A stretch of 34,385 nucleotides of DNA from JAGMXM01 sp964458325 (lineage in GTDB: Bacteria > Verrucomicrobiota > Verrucomicrobiia > Limisphaerales > UBA1319). The notes beneath the pieces were generated by a model, which was not told the origin of the DNA, did no database searches, and saw only the letters and a list, made by a program, of their open reading frames with translations. A program made the translations under genes and the position numbers. Location of the stretch: NCBI GenBank assembly GCA_964458325.1, contig CAYWIM010000048.1, positions 1 through 34,385 of the forward strand, written 5' to 3'. Positions 18,693-27,003 of the stretch are shown here, piece after piece. Each line of letters begins with the position of its first letter. Positions within the stretch are counted from its first letter, which is position 1.

Positions 18693-20420
18693 ATGTATGA
18701 AGAATTAGAGCGACGACTGCGATCGGCGGTCGAGGCAGAAATGCCGGCAGCCCCGGCATTGGAGATCCTCGTGCGCCCCTGCGCCGAAGCCCGGTTTGGG
18801 GATTATCAGACCAACTCGCTGATCGGGTTGGGGAAGCGCATGGGTTGCGATTCGCGGCAGCTGGCGGCCCGGGTGCGGGAGCGCCTGGATTGCACCGACC
18901 TCTGCGACGCCGTCGATGTCGTGGGGGCGGGTTTTTTGAATTTCAAGGTGCGGGATGAGGCAGTCGCTCGAGAGCTGGCCGAGGCGCAGTCCGGACGCCA
19001 TCTGTTTTTTCGGAAGACGGTGAAGCCGCGGACGATTGTTGTGGATTTCAGCTCGCCGAACGTGGCCAAGCCGATGCATGTCGGCCATATTCGCTCGACG
19101 ATCCTGGGGGATTGCCTGGCGCGGGTGTTTCGGCGGCTGGGGCATCGGGTGATCACGGACAATCATCTGGGGGATTGGGGGACGCAATTCGGCAAGCTGC
19201 TGGTGGGATGGAAGCAGCAGGGGGCAGCGGCGCGGATGCAGGGGGATCCTCTGGCCGAACTGGAGCGGCTGTACAAAGAGGTGAATCAGGCCTGCGAATC
19301 GGATCCGGCGGTGCTCGAATCCGCGCGCCAGGAGCTGGTCAAGCTGCAGCAGGGTGATCCGGAGAACCTGGCCCTGTGGCGCCGCATGCGGGACGTGTCG
19401 AAAGAGCAGTTCGAGATCATCTACCGGCGGATGGGGATCCAATTCGATCAGACGCTGGGCGAGAGCTTTTACCGCGATCGGCTGGCGGGCGTCGTGGCCG
19501 ATCTCAGGGCCAAAGGGCTGGCCAAAGAGAGCGAGGGGGCGATAGTGGTGTTCTTCGACGACGATCCCGAGCTGAAGGCGCATCCGGCCATCATCCTCAA
19601 GCGCGATGGAGCCTCCAACTACACCACGACTGACCTGGCCACGCTCGACCATCGGTTGCGGGAATGGGCGCCGGACGAAATCGTTTACGTGACGGACGGG
19701 CGCCAGCAGCTGCATTTCCGGCAGCTGTTCGCCATCTTTCGACGCTGCCATCCCGAGGCGGAGGTGGATTTGCGGCACGTTTGGTTCGGATCGATCCTGG
19801 GCGAAGACGGCAAGCCGTTCAAGACGCGCTCGGGCGAGGTGATCAAGCTCGCGGATCTGCTGGATGAGGCCGAGGATCGAGCCTATCGCGTGGTTTCGGA
19901 CAAGAACCCGGGATTGAGCGAGGCGGTGAAGCGCGAGATTGCGCGGGTGGTGGGGATCGGCGCGATCAAGTACGCGGATCTGCTGCCGAACCGGCAGAGC
20001 GATTACGTGTTCAGCTGGGATAAGATGCTGTCATTGACCGGCAACACGGCGCCGTATTTGTTGTATGCCTACACGCGGATCCGGAGCATCTTCCGCAAGA
20101 TGGAGGAAGGGCCGGAGGCGGCTGGGGCGGCCGCCGATCTGCGGTTCCATCTGGGCGCGGCCGAGGAGAGCCGCCTGGCGCGGCATCTGCTGAATTTCGG
20201 GTTCGTCCTGGAACAGGTCGCGGCCGAATGCCGTCCGAACTACCTCTGCAACTACCTTTACGATCTGGCGGGGCATTTCAACCGGTTTTTCGAGAGCTGC
20301 CCCGTGCTGCAAGCGGAAGGGGAGCAGCGGGCGAGCCGGGTGGCATTGTGCGGCCTGACCGCGCGGGTATTGCGGGAAGGGCTGGATGCGCTGGGCCTCG
20401 AGACGACGGACCAGATGTGA
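18693..20420 (+). CDS. argS: Arginyl-tRNA synthetase
   Basis: Class I synthetase that charges tRNA-Arg. 575 residues. The N-terminal Add-1 domain has ARFGDYQTNSLIGLGK. The catalytic Rossmann core has the HIGH equivalent HVGH within SSPNVAKPMHVGHIRST (about 128-131) and the typical DNHLGDWGTQFGKLL. The KMSKS loop is degenerate in ArgRS and here reads PFKTRSGEVIKLADLL. The C-terminal DALR anticodon-binding domain starts near GNTAPYLLYAYTRIRSI and ends with a CGLTARVLREGLDALGL-like helix. Its stop codon directly abuts the convergent stop of the Lrp-type regulator. Full length, no disruption seen. Confidence 0.97.
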   Translation: MYEELERRLRSAVEAEMPAAPALEILVRPCAEARFGDYQTNSLIGLGKRMGCDSRQLAARVRERLDCTDLCDAVDVVGAGFLNFKVRDEAVARELAEAQSGRHLFFRKTVKPRTIVVDFSSPNVAKPMHVGHIRSTILGDCLARVFRRLGHRVITDNHLGDWGTQFGKLLVGWKQQGAAARMQGDPLAELERLYKEVNQACESDPAVLESARQELVKLQQGDPENLALWRRMRDVSKEQFEIIYRRMGIQFDQTLGESFYRDRLAGVVADLRAKGLAKESEGAIVVFFDDDPELKAHPAIILKRDGASNYTTTDLATLDHRLREWAPDEIVYVTDGRQQLHFRQLFAIFRRCHPEAEVDLRHVWFGSILGEDGKPFKTRSGEVIKLADLLDEAEDRAYRVVSDKNPGLSEAVKREIARVVGIGAIKYADLLPNRQSDYVFSWDKMLSLTGNTAPYLLYAYTRIRSIFRKMEEGPEAAGAAADLRFHLGAAEESRLARHLLNFGFVLEQVAAECRPNYLCNYLYDLAGHFNRFFESCPVLQAEGEQRASRVALCGLTARVLREGLDALGLETTDQM

Positions 20421-20900
20421 TCAGGGCGTGACAGGGAGCCGCTCCTCGCCGGCCTCCTGCTTCATCGGAAGGCCGTCGATCTTGTATGGCTTGAGCATGA
20501 AATGGGTGGCCGTCGATACCACCCCTTGAATCGTGGCCAGCTTCTCGGAGACGAACGTGGCGACCTCGCGCAAGGTCCCGCCTTCGACCACCACCAGGAG
20601 GTCGTAGGCGCCCGACATGAGGTAGCAGGATTTGACCTCCCGATAGCGCGCGATCCGCTCCGCGAGCCGGTCGAATCCGCCCTCCCGCTCGGGCGTGATC
20701 CGGACCTCGATCACGGCGCGGACAAGATCGACGCCGAGCTTCTCCTCGTTCACGATGGCGCGATAGCCCAGGATGATCCCCTCCTGTTCGAGCGAACGGA
20801 TCCGGCTGACGACGTCCGGTTCGGCAAGGTTGAGCATCGCGGCGATCTGGGCGGGCTTCCAGGCGGCGTTTTCGCGGAGCAGCTGCAGCAATGGTTCCAT
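20421..20900 (-). CDS. Lrp/AsnC-family transcriptional regulator
   Basis: 159 residues. The N-terminal winged HTH (about 1-50) contains PAQIAAMLNLAEPDVVSRIRSLEQEGIILGY, the standard AsnC-type helix-turn-helix and wing. The C-terminal RAM/ligand-sensing domain (about 65-140) has VIEVRITPE and VKSCYLMSGAYDLLVVVEG; the SGxYD motif lies at the effector-binding interface of Lrp octamers. Such proteins sense amino acids. The lysine-containing TATHFMLKPYK end matches the family. Convergent with argS at zero spacing; a divergent methyltransferase starts 124 bp upstream. Its target is not evident; the leucine-attenuated leuA about 4.5 kb away has no visible Lrp palindrome. Confidence 0.9.
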   Translation of the reverse strand: MEPLLQLLRENAAWKPAQIAAMLNLAEPDVVSRIRSLEQEGIILGYRAIVNEEKLGVDLVRAVIEVRITPEREGGFDRLAERIARYREVKSCYLMSGAYDLLVVVEGGTLREVATFVSEKLATIQGVVSTATHFMLKPYKIDGLPMKQEAGEERLPVTP

Positions 20901-21024
20901 GGGGCATTGGATGTAGCAGGAGCGGCCGCCCGGTGCACGGATAAAATCGGGGGCGTGCGGTCCGCCGGGCCGGCATCGGATTTGGCTCCCGGCGGATGGC
21001 CGGGCATGCGATCATGGCGGGGTG

Positions 21025-21891
21025 ATGTCGGACGAGGCATATCGGCTGGTGCGGCTGCCCAACGGGCGCTGCAGCGTTCATTCGGTGGCGCAAGGGGAGA
21101 CGTTTCATCCGGTCGTGGGGCCCGTCGCAGAGGGCGAGTCGCTCTACGTCGCGCAGCTGCGCGTGGGGGAGCGTGCGGCGCTCGAGCCGGGCGAGTTCGT
21201 GGTATGGGACGTGGGGCTGGGGGCAGCCGGAAACGCCGTCGCGGTCTTGCGCGCCGTCGCTCGAGTCCGGTGCCGCCTTCGCCTGATCAGTTTCGACCAT
21301 GCGATCGAGCCCCTGCGGTTCGCCCTGGCCCATGCTGCGCAACTCGAGTATCCGAATGATTATGCGGGACGGATTCGGGCCCTGATCGACGAAGGCCGCT
21401 CCGAGTGGGAGGAGCCCGGACGCCGGATTCGCTGGGAGCTGCGGCAGGGGGATTTCCCGGCCTTGCTGGCATCGGCGCCTGGCCCGGATCTGCCGCCACC
21501 CCATGCGATTTGTTACGATCCTTTTTCCCCGGCGCGGAACCCGGCGATGTGGACATTGCCGCTATTCCGCCGGCTGCATGGGTGTTTGAGCGACGATCGG
21601 CCCTGCGCATGGGCGAACTATTCCAGGAGCACGCTCCTGCGGGTGACTCTGCTGCAGGCAGGCTTTTTTGTCGGGAAAGGCCGTGCGACCGGGGAAAAGG
21701 AGGAGACGACCGTGGCGGCGAACCGCCGGGAGCTGGTCGAGCGTCCGTTGGATGCGGGGTGGCTGGCCCGGCTCCGGCGGTCTACGAGCGCCGAGCCGCT
21801 CCTCGATCCGGTGTATCGCCAGGCGCCTCTGTCGGCCGCCACCTGGGAGGATCTGCAGGCGCATCCCCAGTTCCTGCATGCCGAACGATAG
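21025..21891 (+). CDS. MnmC-like SAM-dependent methyltransferase
   Basis: 288 residues from ATG 21025 (a GTG precedes it in frame). Motifs: VVWDVGLGAAGNAVAVL is the SAM-binding loop, LISFDHAIEPL the acidic second strand, and ICYDPFSPARNPAMWT is the signature of the MnmC N-terminal methyltransferase family (D.F.P..NP.MW). MnmC finishes the xm5s2U modification of the tRNA wobble base. Here the C-terminal FAD oxidase domain is absent, as in stand-alone MnmC1/DUF752 proteins. The usual GLG(G)G.G becomes GLGAAGN, as in several family members. A GGCGGGGTG lies just before the ATG. Substrate assignment is by family only. Confidence 0.75.
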   Translation: MSDEAYRLVRLPNGRCSVHSVAQGETFHPVVGPVAEGESLYVAQLRVGERAALEPGEFVVWDVGLGAAGNAVAVLRAVARVRCRLRLISFDHAIEPLRFALAHAAQLEYPNDYAGRIRALIDEGRSEWEEPGRRIRWELRQGDFPALLASAPGPDLPPPHAICYDPFSPARNPAMWTLPLFRRLHGCLSDDRPCAWANYSRSTLLRVTLLQAGFFVGKGRATGEKEETTVAANRRELVERPLDAGWLARLRRSTSAEPLLDPVYRQAPLSAATWEDLQAHPQFLHAER

Positions 21892-21947
21892 GCATCCCGC
21901 GCGATCGCGTCCGGCGCAAAAAGTCGGAAACCCCCAACCACGCGCAA

Positions 21948-22910
21948 TCAGGCCAGACGGGCGGTTAGCTCGATGATGCGCCTGAGGGGAATGCGCGGCC
22001 GAAAGCCGGTATAGCGTTCGAGCTTGTCGACGCAGGGTCTGCGCCGGCGCATGTCTTCGAATCCAGGGGCGTAGGCCTCATCATAGGGCACCAGCTCGAT
22101 GCTCGAGCTCGATCGCAGAATCGATCTCACCAGATCGGCCAGGCCGCGGATGGAGATCTCCTCCGTGCTGCCGATGTTGAACACTTGGCTGCGGGCGGCG
22201 GCGCAATCCATGAGGCGAACGAGGGCCTCCACCGTATCGAGGACGTGGCAGAAGCAGCGGGTTTGGCTGCCATCGCCGTGGACCATCAAGGGGCGGCCCT
22301 GGCGGGCCGCCTCGATGAACCGGGGGAGAACCATGCCGTAACGGCCGGACTGGCGGGGGCCAACCGTGTTGAACAGGCGCGCGATCGTGACGGGCAGGCG
22401 GCGTTGGGCCGCGTAAGCCATGGCGAGGAATTCGTCCATCAGTTTCGAGCAGGCATAGCTCCAGCGGCCCAGATGCGGAGGGCCGATCAGGAGATCGTCA
22501 GCCTCGGCAAAAACCGGCTGGGCGCTCTTGCCGTAGACCTCCGACGTCGAGGCCAGCAGCGCGGGCGTTCCCGCCGCGGACGCGGCCTCGAGCAGGGCAA
22601 GGGTTTCGTCCAGGTTGGTGCGAATGGTGCGGATGGGTTCCCGGACGACGAGATCGACACCGACGGCGGCGGCGAGGTGGAACACGCCCCGGGCCCCGCG
22701 CAGGTCGCTGGCCAGGTCGGAGCAGGCCGACACCTTGGAATGGACCATCTCCAGGCCGGGATGGTCCCGGACGGCATCCAGGTTGGCGAGGCTGCCCGTG
22801 GACAGGTCATCGATCACGCAGACCGAGTGCCCGTCGGCCAGGAGCCGCTCCACCAGGTGGGACCCGATGAAGCCGGCCCCGCCGGTCACCACGAATCGCG
22901 AGGGATTCAT
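21948..22910 (-). CDS. NAD-dependent sugar-nucleotide epimerase/dehydratase
   Basis: 320 residues from ATG 22910; a 70-residue in-frame extension upstream is antisense-like Arg/Pro-rich and rejected. Extended SDR fold: TGGAGFIGSHLVE (about 8-20) binds NAD; STSEVYG carries the catalytic Ser; YACSK is the YxxxK pair; RLFNTVGPRQ and the GRPLMVHGDGSQTRCFCHV stretch match UDP-glucose 4-epimerase and UDP-xylose synthase relatives. The exact nucleotide sugar is not determined. Its ATG overlaps the amidase stop (ATGA), so the two are cotranscribed and probably contribute to envelope or surface polysaccharide synthesis. Confidence 0.88.
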   Translation of the reverse strand: MNPSRFVVTGGAGFIGSHLVERLLADGHSVCVIDDLSTGSLANLDAVRDHPGLEMVHSKVSACSDLASDLRGARGVFHLAAAVGVDLVVREPIRTIRTNLDETLALLEAASAAGTPALLASTSEVYGKSAQPVFAEADDLLIGPPHLGRWSYACSKLMDEFLAMAYAAQRRLPVTIARLFNTVGPRQSGRYGMVLPRFIEAARQGRPLMVHGDGSQTRCFCHVLDTVEALVRLMDCAAARSQVFNIGSTEEISIRGLADLVRSILRSSSSIELVPYDEAYAPGFEDMRRRRPCVDKLERYTGFRPRIPLRRIIELTARLA

Positions 22911-24073
22911 TGTGCAAAGGGTCGGAGATCCAGCGCCTCGGCGACGGCCTTTGCCAGCTTCTGGCGGTAGTCCGGATCGGCGATCTTCCTGGCTTCGTCC
23001 GGATTCGACAGGTAGCCGCCTTCGACGAGGACGGCGGGCTGGGTCTGACCCCGCAGGACGCCCATGAAACGGGCGCGGCGCACGCCTCGATCGAGGGCGC
23101 CGGTGGCCCGCACCAGGCATTCATGCAGCCGCGCCGCGTATCGGAGATTGTCCGCGTCAAACGCGTTATTGGGGAACACGGCGGCCAAGTTGTCCGAGTT
23201 CTCGCGCGCCACATGCGACGGCATTCCGGTGGGAGTCAAGCAGTAAGTCTCGATCCCGGAGGATCGCGGATCGCCTTTGGCGGAGTTGAAATGCAGGCTG
23301 AGGAACAAGTCCGGCGGGGCGTCGCCGTTGAGCTTGACGCGATCGGCCAGGGGGCAATCGACATCCTCGTCGCGGCTGAGGACGACGATCCAGCCCTGAG
23401 CGGCGAGCAGCGGCTCGAGGCGGCGGGCCCAATCCAACGTGTAGTCTTTCTCCCATTGGCCGGTCACCGTGTTCGAGGCGCCCGGATCGGCGCCCCCATG
23501 CCCGGGATCGATCACGATCGTGCGCGGGGAACGGCAGGGAGCGGGATCGGGGCGCAGGAGCGGCTCGAGGTTCTTTTGGGCATCCAGCACGTGGAGCCGC
23601 CAGATCCCCTGGAGCCGGCGGAGGCCAAATCCGAGCCACAGATCAATGTGGTTCCAGCGGGCGATGGCTTGGCCGGGATAGAAGAGCAAGGGGCCATGAG
23701 GGGTCCGGAGCTCGACAGGCCCGTTGCCGGCGGCCGGAGGCGCGGCCATCTCGATGCCCAGCGTCTCGCAAAGGGCATCCAACGGCAGCCAGACCTCTGA
23801 GAACTGGTTGGTCCATTCGATCGCCGAGGAGGGAAGAACGACGACCGGCGCCGGGGGCGCGACTGGCGCCGCCGAGGAGACTGCCGGCTCCATTGCGGGC
23901 GCCATGGCCGGCGCCGGGAAAGGCTCGGCGGGCGGCTCAGGCGGAGGCAGCAGGGGCGCCAGGGCGATCGCTTGACCGCCAGAGGGCGCCCGAAAAGCCT
24001 CATGTTCGACGTGTCGGCACCCGGTCCAAACAGCCAGCAAAACCGCGAGCAGGATGACTCTTTTCTCGAGCAA
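22907..24073 (-). CDS. N-acetylmuramoyl-L-alanine amidase (Amidase_3), secreted
   Basis: 388 residues if started at TTG 24073 (LEKRVILLAVLLAVWTGC, a lipoprotein-like signal); TTG 24115 would add 14 residues. Neither has a convincing ribosome site. A Pro/Ala-rich linker (about 50-85) and a small beta-rich region precede the zinc amidase domain (about 180-385). The domain has VIDPGHGGADPGA (first zinc His), the LSRDEDVD..LADRVKLN motif, FLSLHFNS (second His) and the catalytic Glu in VLVEGGYLSNPDEA. It cuts the lactyl-amide bond between MurNAc and the stem peptide in cell separation or recycling. Cotranscribed with the epimerase downstream. The 270 bp before ubiA (24074-24343) contain only a GC-rich tandem 10-mer and no gene. 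Confidence 0.88.
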   Translation of the reverse strand: MLEKRVILLAVLLAVWTGCRHVEHEAFRAPSGGQAIALAPLLPPPEPPAEPFPAPAMAPAMEPAVSSAAPVAPPAPVVVLPSSAIEWTNQFSEVWLPLDALCETLGIEMAAPPAAGNGPVELRTPHGPLLFYPGQAIARWNHIDLWLGFGLRRLQGIWRLHVLDAQKNLEPLLRPDPAPCRSPRTIVIDPGHGGADPGASNTVTGQWEKDYTLDWARRLEPLLAAQGWIVVLSRDEDVDCPLADRVKLNGDAPPDLFLSLHFNSAKGDPRSSGIETYCLTPTGMPSHVARENSDNLAAVFPNNAFDADNLRYAARLHECLVRATGALDRGVRRARFMGVLRGQTQPAVLVEGGYLSNPDEARKIADPDYRQKLAKAVAEALDLRPFAQ

Positions 24074-24343
24074 ACCGAGCGATTGTGGCGGGAACCCGGG
24101 GACGGATACAAGCAAGAACCGGCGCCATCAGCGGCTCAAGTCGCGGCCATCTGTCGACAGCCATCCGGCTCGAGCGCGCCCGTCGGTCAGGGCCAGCTTT
24201 CATCACTTGAGCGCCCGCACCCGGGGCGCCCCGTGCGACAAAACGATGCTTGCCGGGCAGGGGTGGCGGCCGCCATAGTGCCTCGGCGCCGGCGGCAAGC
24301 GCCGGCGGGTAAGGCTTGGAGTGCGAACAGCGAAAGATCAACC

Positions 24344-25231
24344 ATGAACCTAATGGCGGCCGTGCGCGAGTGGGGGGGATTCGTCCAATTCCCCCAGACT
24401 GCATGGGCGCTGTCTTTCGGGCTGGCTGCGATGGCGGTCGCGGCGCGCGATCAAGGGGGCTGGCCCGGGTTCCGGATCTTCGGGCTGATCCTGATCGCGA
24501 TGGTCAGCGCGCGGACTTGCGCTGTCGCGTTCAACCAGATCGTGGACCGCGAGCAGGACCGACTGAATCCGCGGACGGCCGGGCGGTTGTTGCCCGCGGG
24601 CCGGGTGACTGTCGTGGAGGCATGGGCTGTGTGCGCGGCGGGCGCAATCGGTTTGGTCGCGGCAAGCTATTTTCTGAACCGCGCCTGTTTCTTCCTGTCG
24701 CCGGTGGCGCTGCTGGTCATTTGCTCGTATTCGCTGGCGAAGCGATGGACCGACTACACGCATGTGGTCTTGGGGGTGGCGATGGCGTTGGCGCCGCTGG
24801 GGGCGTGGCTGGCAGTGCGGGAGACGCTGGGGATCAGCGTGGTGATGCTGGCGCTGGCGGTGGTGTTCTGGCATGCGGGGTTTGACATCATGGATTCGCT
24901 GCAGGATTACGAGTTCGACCGGCGCCACGGGCTGCGCTCGCTGGTGGTGGCCTGGGGGCCGCGCAACGCGCTTCGGGCGGCTTTTCTGGCGCACATGCTG
25001 ATGTGGGGAGGCCTGGCGGTGTTCGGGTTGATCTCGGGGTTTCGTGTGGCGTATGTGGCGGGGATGATCGTGATGCTGGCAGTGCTGCTGCTCGAACATT
25101 GGCTGGCATGGCGGCGCAGGATCCAGTGGGCGCACGGGGCTTTTTCGCGGCTGCACGCGCTTATCAGCGCCGTGTTCCTGATCGTCACCGTGGCGGAGGT
25201 GGTCTTCCCGTGGTTTCGAGTGGCCCGCTAG
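24344..25231 (+). CDS. ubiA: UbiA-family prenyltransferase (likely 4-hydroxybenzoate or menaquinone-type)
   Basis: 295 residues, about eight membrane segments, ATG 24344. Two aspartate motifs define UbiA: N64xxxD68xxxD72 (NQIVDREQD, followed by RLNPRTAGRLLPAG) and DIMDSLQDYEFD (about 183-194) in the second half. They bind Mg-prenyl diphosphate and the aromatic acceptor in the inner membrane. The NPRTAxRxLPAG continuation matches the putative MqnP type linked to futalosine-pathway menaquinone synthesis, but no mqn gene is adjacent, so I keep the broad call. The frame is open upstream to 23972, opposite the amidase, and is not used. It is followed at once by the leuA regulatory region. Confidence 0.85.
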   Translation: MNLMAAVREWGGFVQFPQTAWALSFGLAAMAVAARDQGGWPGFRIFGLILIAMVSARTCAVAFNQIVDREQDRLNPRTAGRLLPAGRVTVVEAWAVCAAGAIGLVAASYFLNRACFFLSPVALLVICSYSLAKRWTDYTHVVLGVAMALAPLGAWLAVRETLGISVVMLALAVVFWHAGFDIMDSLQDYEFDRRHGLRSLVVAWGPRNALRAAFLAHMLMWGGLAVFGLISGFRVAYVAGMIVMLAVLLLEHWLAWRRRIQWAHGAFSRLHALISAVFLIVTVAEVVFPWFRVAR

Positions 25232-25240
25232 AGAATGGAT

Positions 25241-25269
25241 TTGACGGCTTTTCGGAAGTGAGGTATAGG
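25241..25269 (+). promoter_or_regulatory. Promoter of the leucine leader-leuA transcript
   Basis: TTGACG (25241-25246), a 17-nt spacer and TATAGG (25264-25269) are close to consensus in an otherwise GC-rich region. The start expected 6-7 nt after the -10 box falls at or just before the leader-peptide ATG at 25276. Confidence 0.7.
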
Positions 25270-25275
25270 TGCTTC

Positions 25276-25350
25276 ATGATGTTGGGTGCTGAGCTGCGAC
25301 TGGCCCTGCGAGGCGCGCTGCGAAACCGCGGCGCGGCAGTCGGGTTGTAG
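25276..25350 (+). CDS. leuL: Leucine-rich leader peptide of the leuA attenuator
   Basis: 24 codons plus TAG, starting ATGATGTTG. Six codons are Leu (3, 7, 9, 11, 15, 24) and four are Arg. Leu is concentrated at 7-15, where a stalled ribosome would cover the first arm of the downstream RNA structure. The TAG at 25348-25350 lies 3 nt after the antiterminator arm. No Shine-Dalgarno site is visible, and the predicted transcript begins at or beside the ATG. The peptide sequence itself need not have any activity. Confidence 0.7.
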   Translation: MMLGAELRLALRGALRNRGAAVGL

Positions 25351-25396
25351 TCTGGCACCAGAAAATTTCACCCCACTGCCCGCCACGGCAGTGGGG
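25297..25396 (+). promoter_or_regulatory. Ribosome-mediated leucine attenuator (alternative RNA stems)
   Basis: Four segments pair by inspection. Segment 1 CGACTG (25297-25302) pairs with CAGTCG inside segment 2 (25337-25342). Segment 2 GGCAGTCGGG (25335-25344) pairs 9 of 10 with segment 3 CCCCACTGCC (25371-25380). Segment 3 pairs 10 of 10 with segment 4 GGCAGTGGGG (25387-25396), forming the terminator. A ribosome stalled at Leu codons 7-11 masks segment 1 and frees 2 to pair with 3, so transcription continues. A ribosome reaching the TAG masks segment 2, so the terminator forms. This is the classic trp/leu logic. Confidence 0.8.
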
Positions 25397-25403
25397 TTTT
25401 TTT
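25371..25403 (+). terminator. Attenuator terminator before leuA
   Basis: A perfect 10-bp GC-rich stem (25371-25380 with 25387-25396) and a 6-nt loop CGCCAC are followed by seven T (25397-25403). It ends 26 bp before the leuA ATG on the coding strand, and there is no second promoter after it, so it must be read through for leuA expression. Confidence 0.92.
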
Positions 25404-25428
25404 ATTGGCGCGACACAGGAAACAGACC

Positions 25429-27000
25429 ATGAAAGCGAGACGAATCGTCATCTTCGACACCACGCTTCGCGACGGCGAGCAATGCCCGGGAGCATCGATG
25501 AACCTTCGGGAGAAGCTCGAGGTCGCCCGGCAGCTGGCCCGGCTCCGAGTGGATGTGATCGAGGCAGGATTCCCGGTGATCAGCGACGGCGATTTCGAGG
25601 CGGTTCAGGCAGTCGCGCGAGAGGTCCGGGGACCGACGATCGCCGGGCTGGCCCGGTGTGTCGCCAAGGACATCGACGCGGCAGCCGCGGCAGTCAAGCC
25701 CGCGGGCCGGCGGGGGCGCATTCACGTGTTCCTGGCCACGTCCAAAATCCATCGCGAGTTCAAGCTCGGCAAGGCGCAGGACGAGATCCTGCGGCTGGCG
25801 GTCGAGGGGGTCCGCCGGGCCCGGTCCTATGTCGAGGATGTCGAGTTCTCGCCCGAGGACGGCTCGAGGACAGAGCCCGAGTTCTTGGTGCAAGTCTGCC
25901 GGGCAGTCGTGGCGGCGGGCGCGACGACGGTCAACATTCCGGATACGGTCGGGTGGGCCATGCCGGACCAATTCGGCGATTTGATCCAGCGACTCCATGA
26001 CGAAGTGCCCGAGTTTTCGGCGGGATCGGCGGTCATCAGCGTGCATTGCCACAACGATCTGGGGCTGGCGGTCGCCAACTCGCTCGCCGCGGTGCGGCAC
26101 GGGGCGCGGCAGGTCGAGTGCACCGTCAACGGGATCGGGGAGCGGGCTGGCAACGCCGCCCTCGAGGAGATCGTGATGGCCCTGAAAACCCGGAGGGATT
26201 TCTTCGCCGCGTGCACTTGCGGCATCAACACCCGCGAGATCGTCAAGTCCTCCCGCCTCGTGTCGCGCATGAGCAGCCTGATTGTTCAGCGGAACAAGGC
26301 CGTCGTGGGGGAGAACGCGTTCGCCCACGCCAGCGGCATTCACCAGGACGGCGTGCTCAAGAAGCGCGAGTGTTACGAGATCATGAACCCGATCTCCGTC
26401 GGCTGGGGAAAGAGCCAGCTGCCCCTCACCAAGCATAGCGGGCACGCGGCGCTGGCAGCGCGGCTGAAGCACTTGGGATTCCGGCTTTCGGACTCGGACG
26501 TGGACGCCATTTTCAAACGGTTCAAAGAGATCGGCGACAAAAAGAAATTCGTCTATGACGACGATCTGACGGCGCTGGTGGGGGGGCACATCACCGAGGT
26601 GCCCGAGACCTGGTCGCTGGATTACCTGCACGTGACGTCGGGCAACCACACCGTGCCCACCGCTACGGTGCGGCTGAAGCGGCTCCAGGGGAAGAAGCCG
26701 CCGGAGATGCTCCAGGAAGCCGGGATTGGCGACGGCCCGGTCGATGCCGCCCTCAAAGCCATCGACCGGCTCACCCAAACCCGCGGGCGGCTCCTCGAGT
26801 ACACGCTGCGCGCGGTCTCGCAGGGCAAGGACGCGCTGGGCGAGGTGTCCGTCAAGGTCCAGTTCACCGATCGGGATCTCGTCCCAGGCAAAGGCGCCAG
26901 CACCGATGTCATCGAGGCCAGCGCCCGGGCGTATCTCAACGCCGTCAACCGGTATCTGTTTTGCGGCCGATCCAAGCGGGCCCAATCCGCTCAGCCCTGA
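25429..27000 (+). CDS. leuA: 2-isopropylmalate synthase
   Basis: Committed step of leucine synthesis: acetyl-CoA plus 2-oxoisovalerate gives 2-isopropylmalate. 523 residues. TIM-barrel start FDTTLRDGEQCPGASM (9-24) with metal and substrate residues Arg14-Asp15; second metal motif VHCHNDLGLAVAN (205-217); NGIGERAGNAALEEIVMAL. The C-terminal LeuA regulatory domain (about 380-520, ending IEASARAYLNAVNRYL) is complete, so leucine feedback inhibition is expected in addition to attenuation. AGGA 8 nt before ATG 25429 is one of the clearest ribosome sites in the window; an in-frame alternative at 25405 lies inside the terminator tail and is rejected. The next gene starts 3 bp after the stop. Confidence 0.97.
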   Translation: MKARRIVIFDTTLRDGEQCPGASMNLREKLEVARQLARLRVDVIEAGFPVISDGDFEAVQAVAREVRGPTIAGLARCVAKDIDAAAAAVKPAGRRGRIHVFLATSKIHREFKLGKAQDEILRLAVEGVRRARSYVEDVEFSPEDGSRTEPEFLVQVCRAVVAAGATTVNIPDTVGWAMPDQFGDLIQRLHDEVPEFSAGSAVISVHCHNDLGLAVANSLAAVRHGARQVECTVNGIGERAGNAALEEIVMALKTRRDFFAACTCGINTREIVKSSRLVSRMSSLIVQRNKAVVGENAFAHASGIHQDGVLKKRECYEIMNPISVGWGKSQLPLTKHSGHAALAARLKHLGFRLSDSDVDAIFKRFKEIGDKKKFVYDDDLTALVGGHITEVPETWSLDYLHVTSGNHTVPTATVRLKRLQGKKPPEMLQEAGIGDGPVDAALKAIDRLTQTRGRLLEYTLRAVSQGKDALGEVSVKVQFTDRDLVPGKGASTDVIEASARAYLNAVNRYLFCGRSKRAQSAQP

Positions 27001-27003
27001 GAT

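Noticed and set aside
24286..24308. Tandem GCGCCGGCGG (two copies separated by CAA)
   Set aside because: Low-complexity GC sequence in a short intergenic region; no array and no unit periodicity beyond two.
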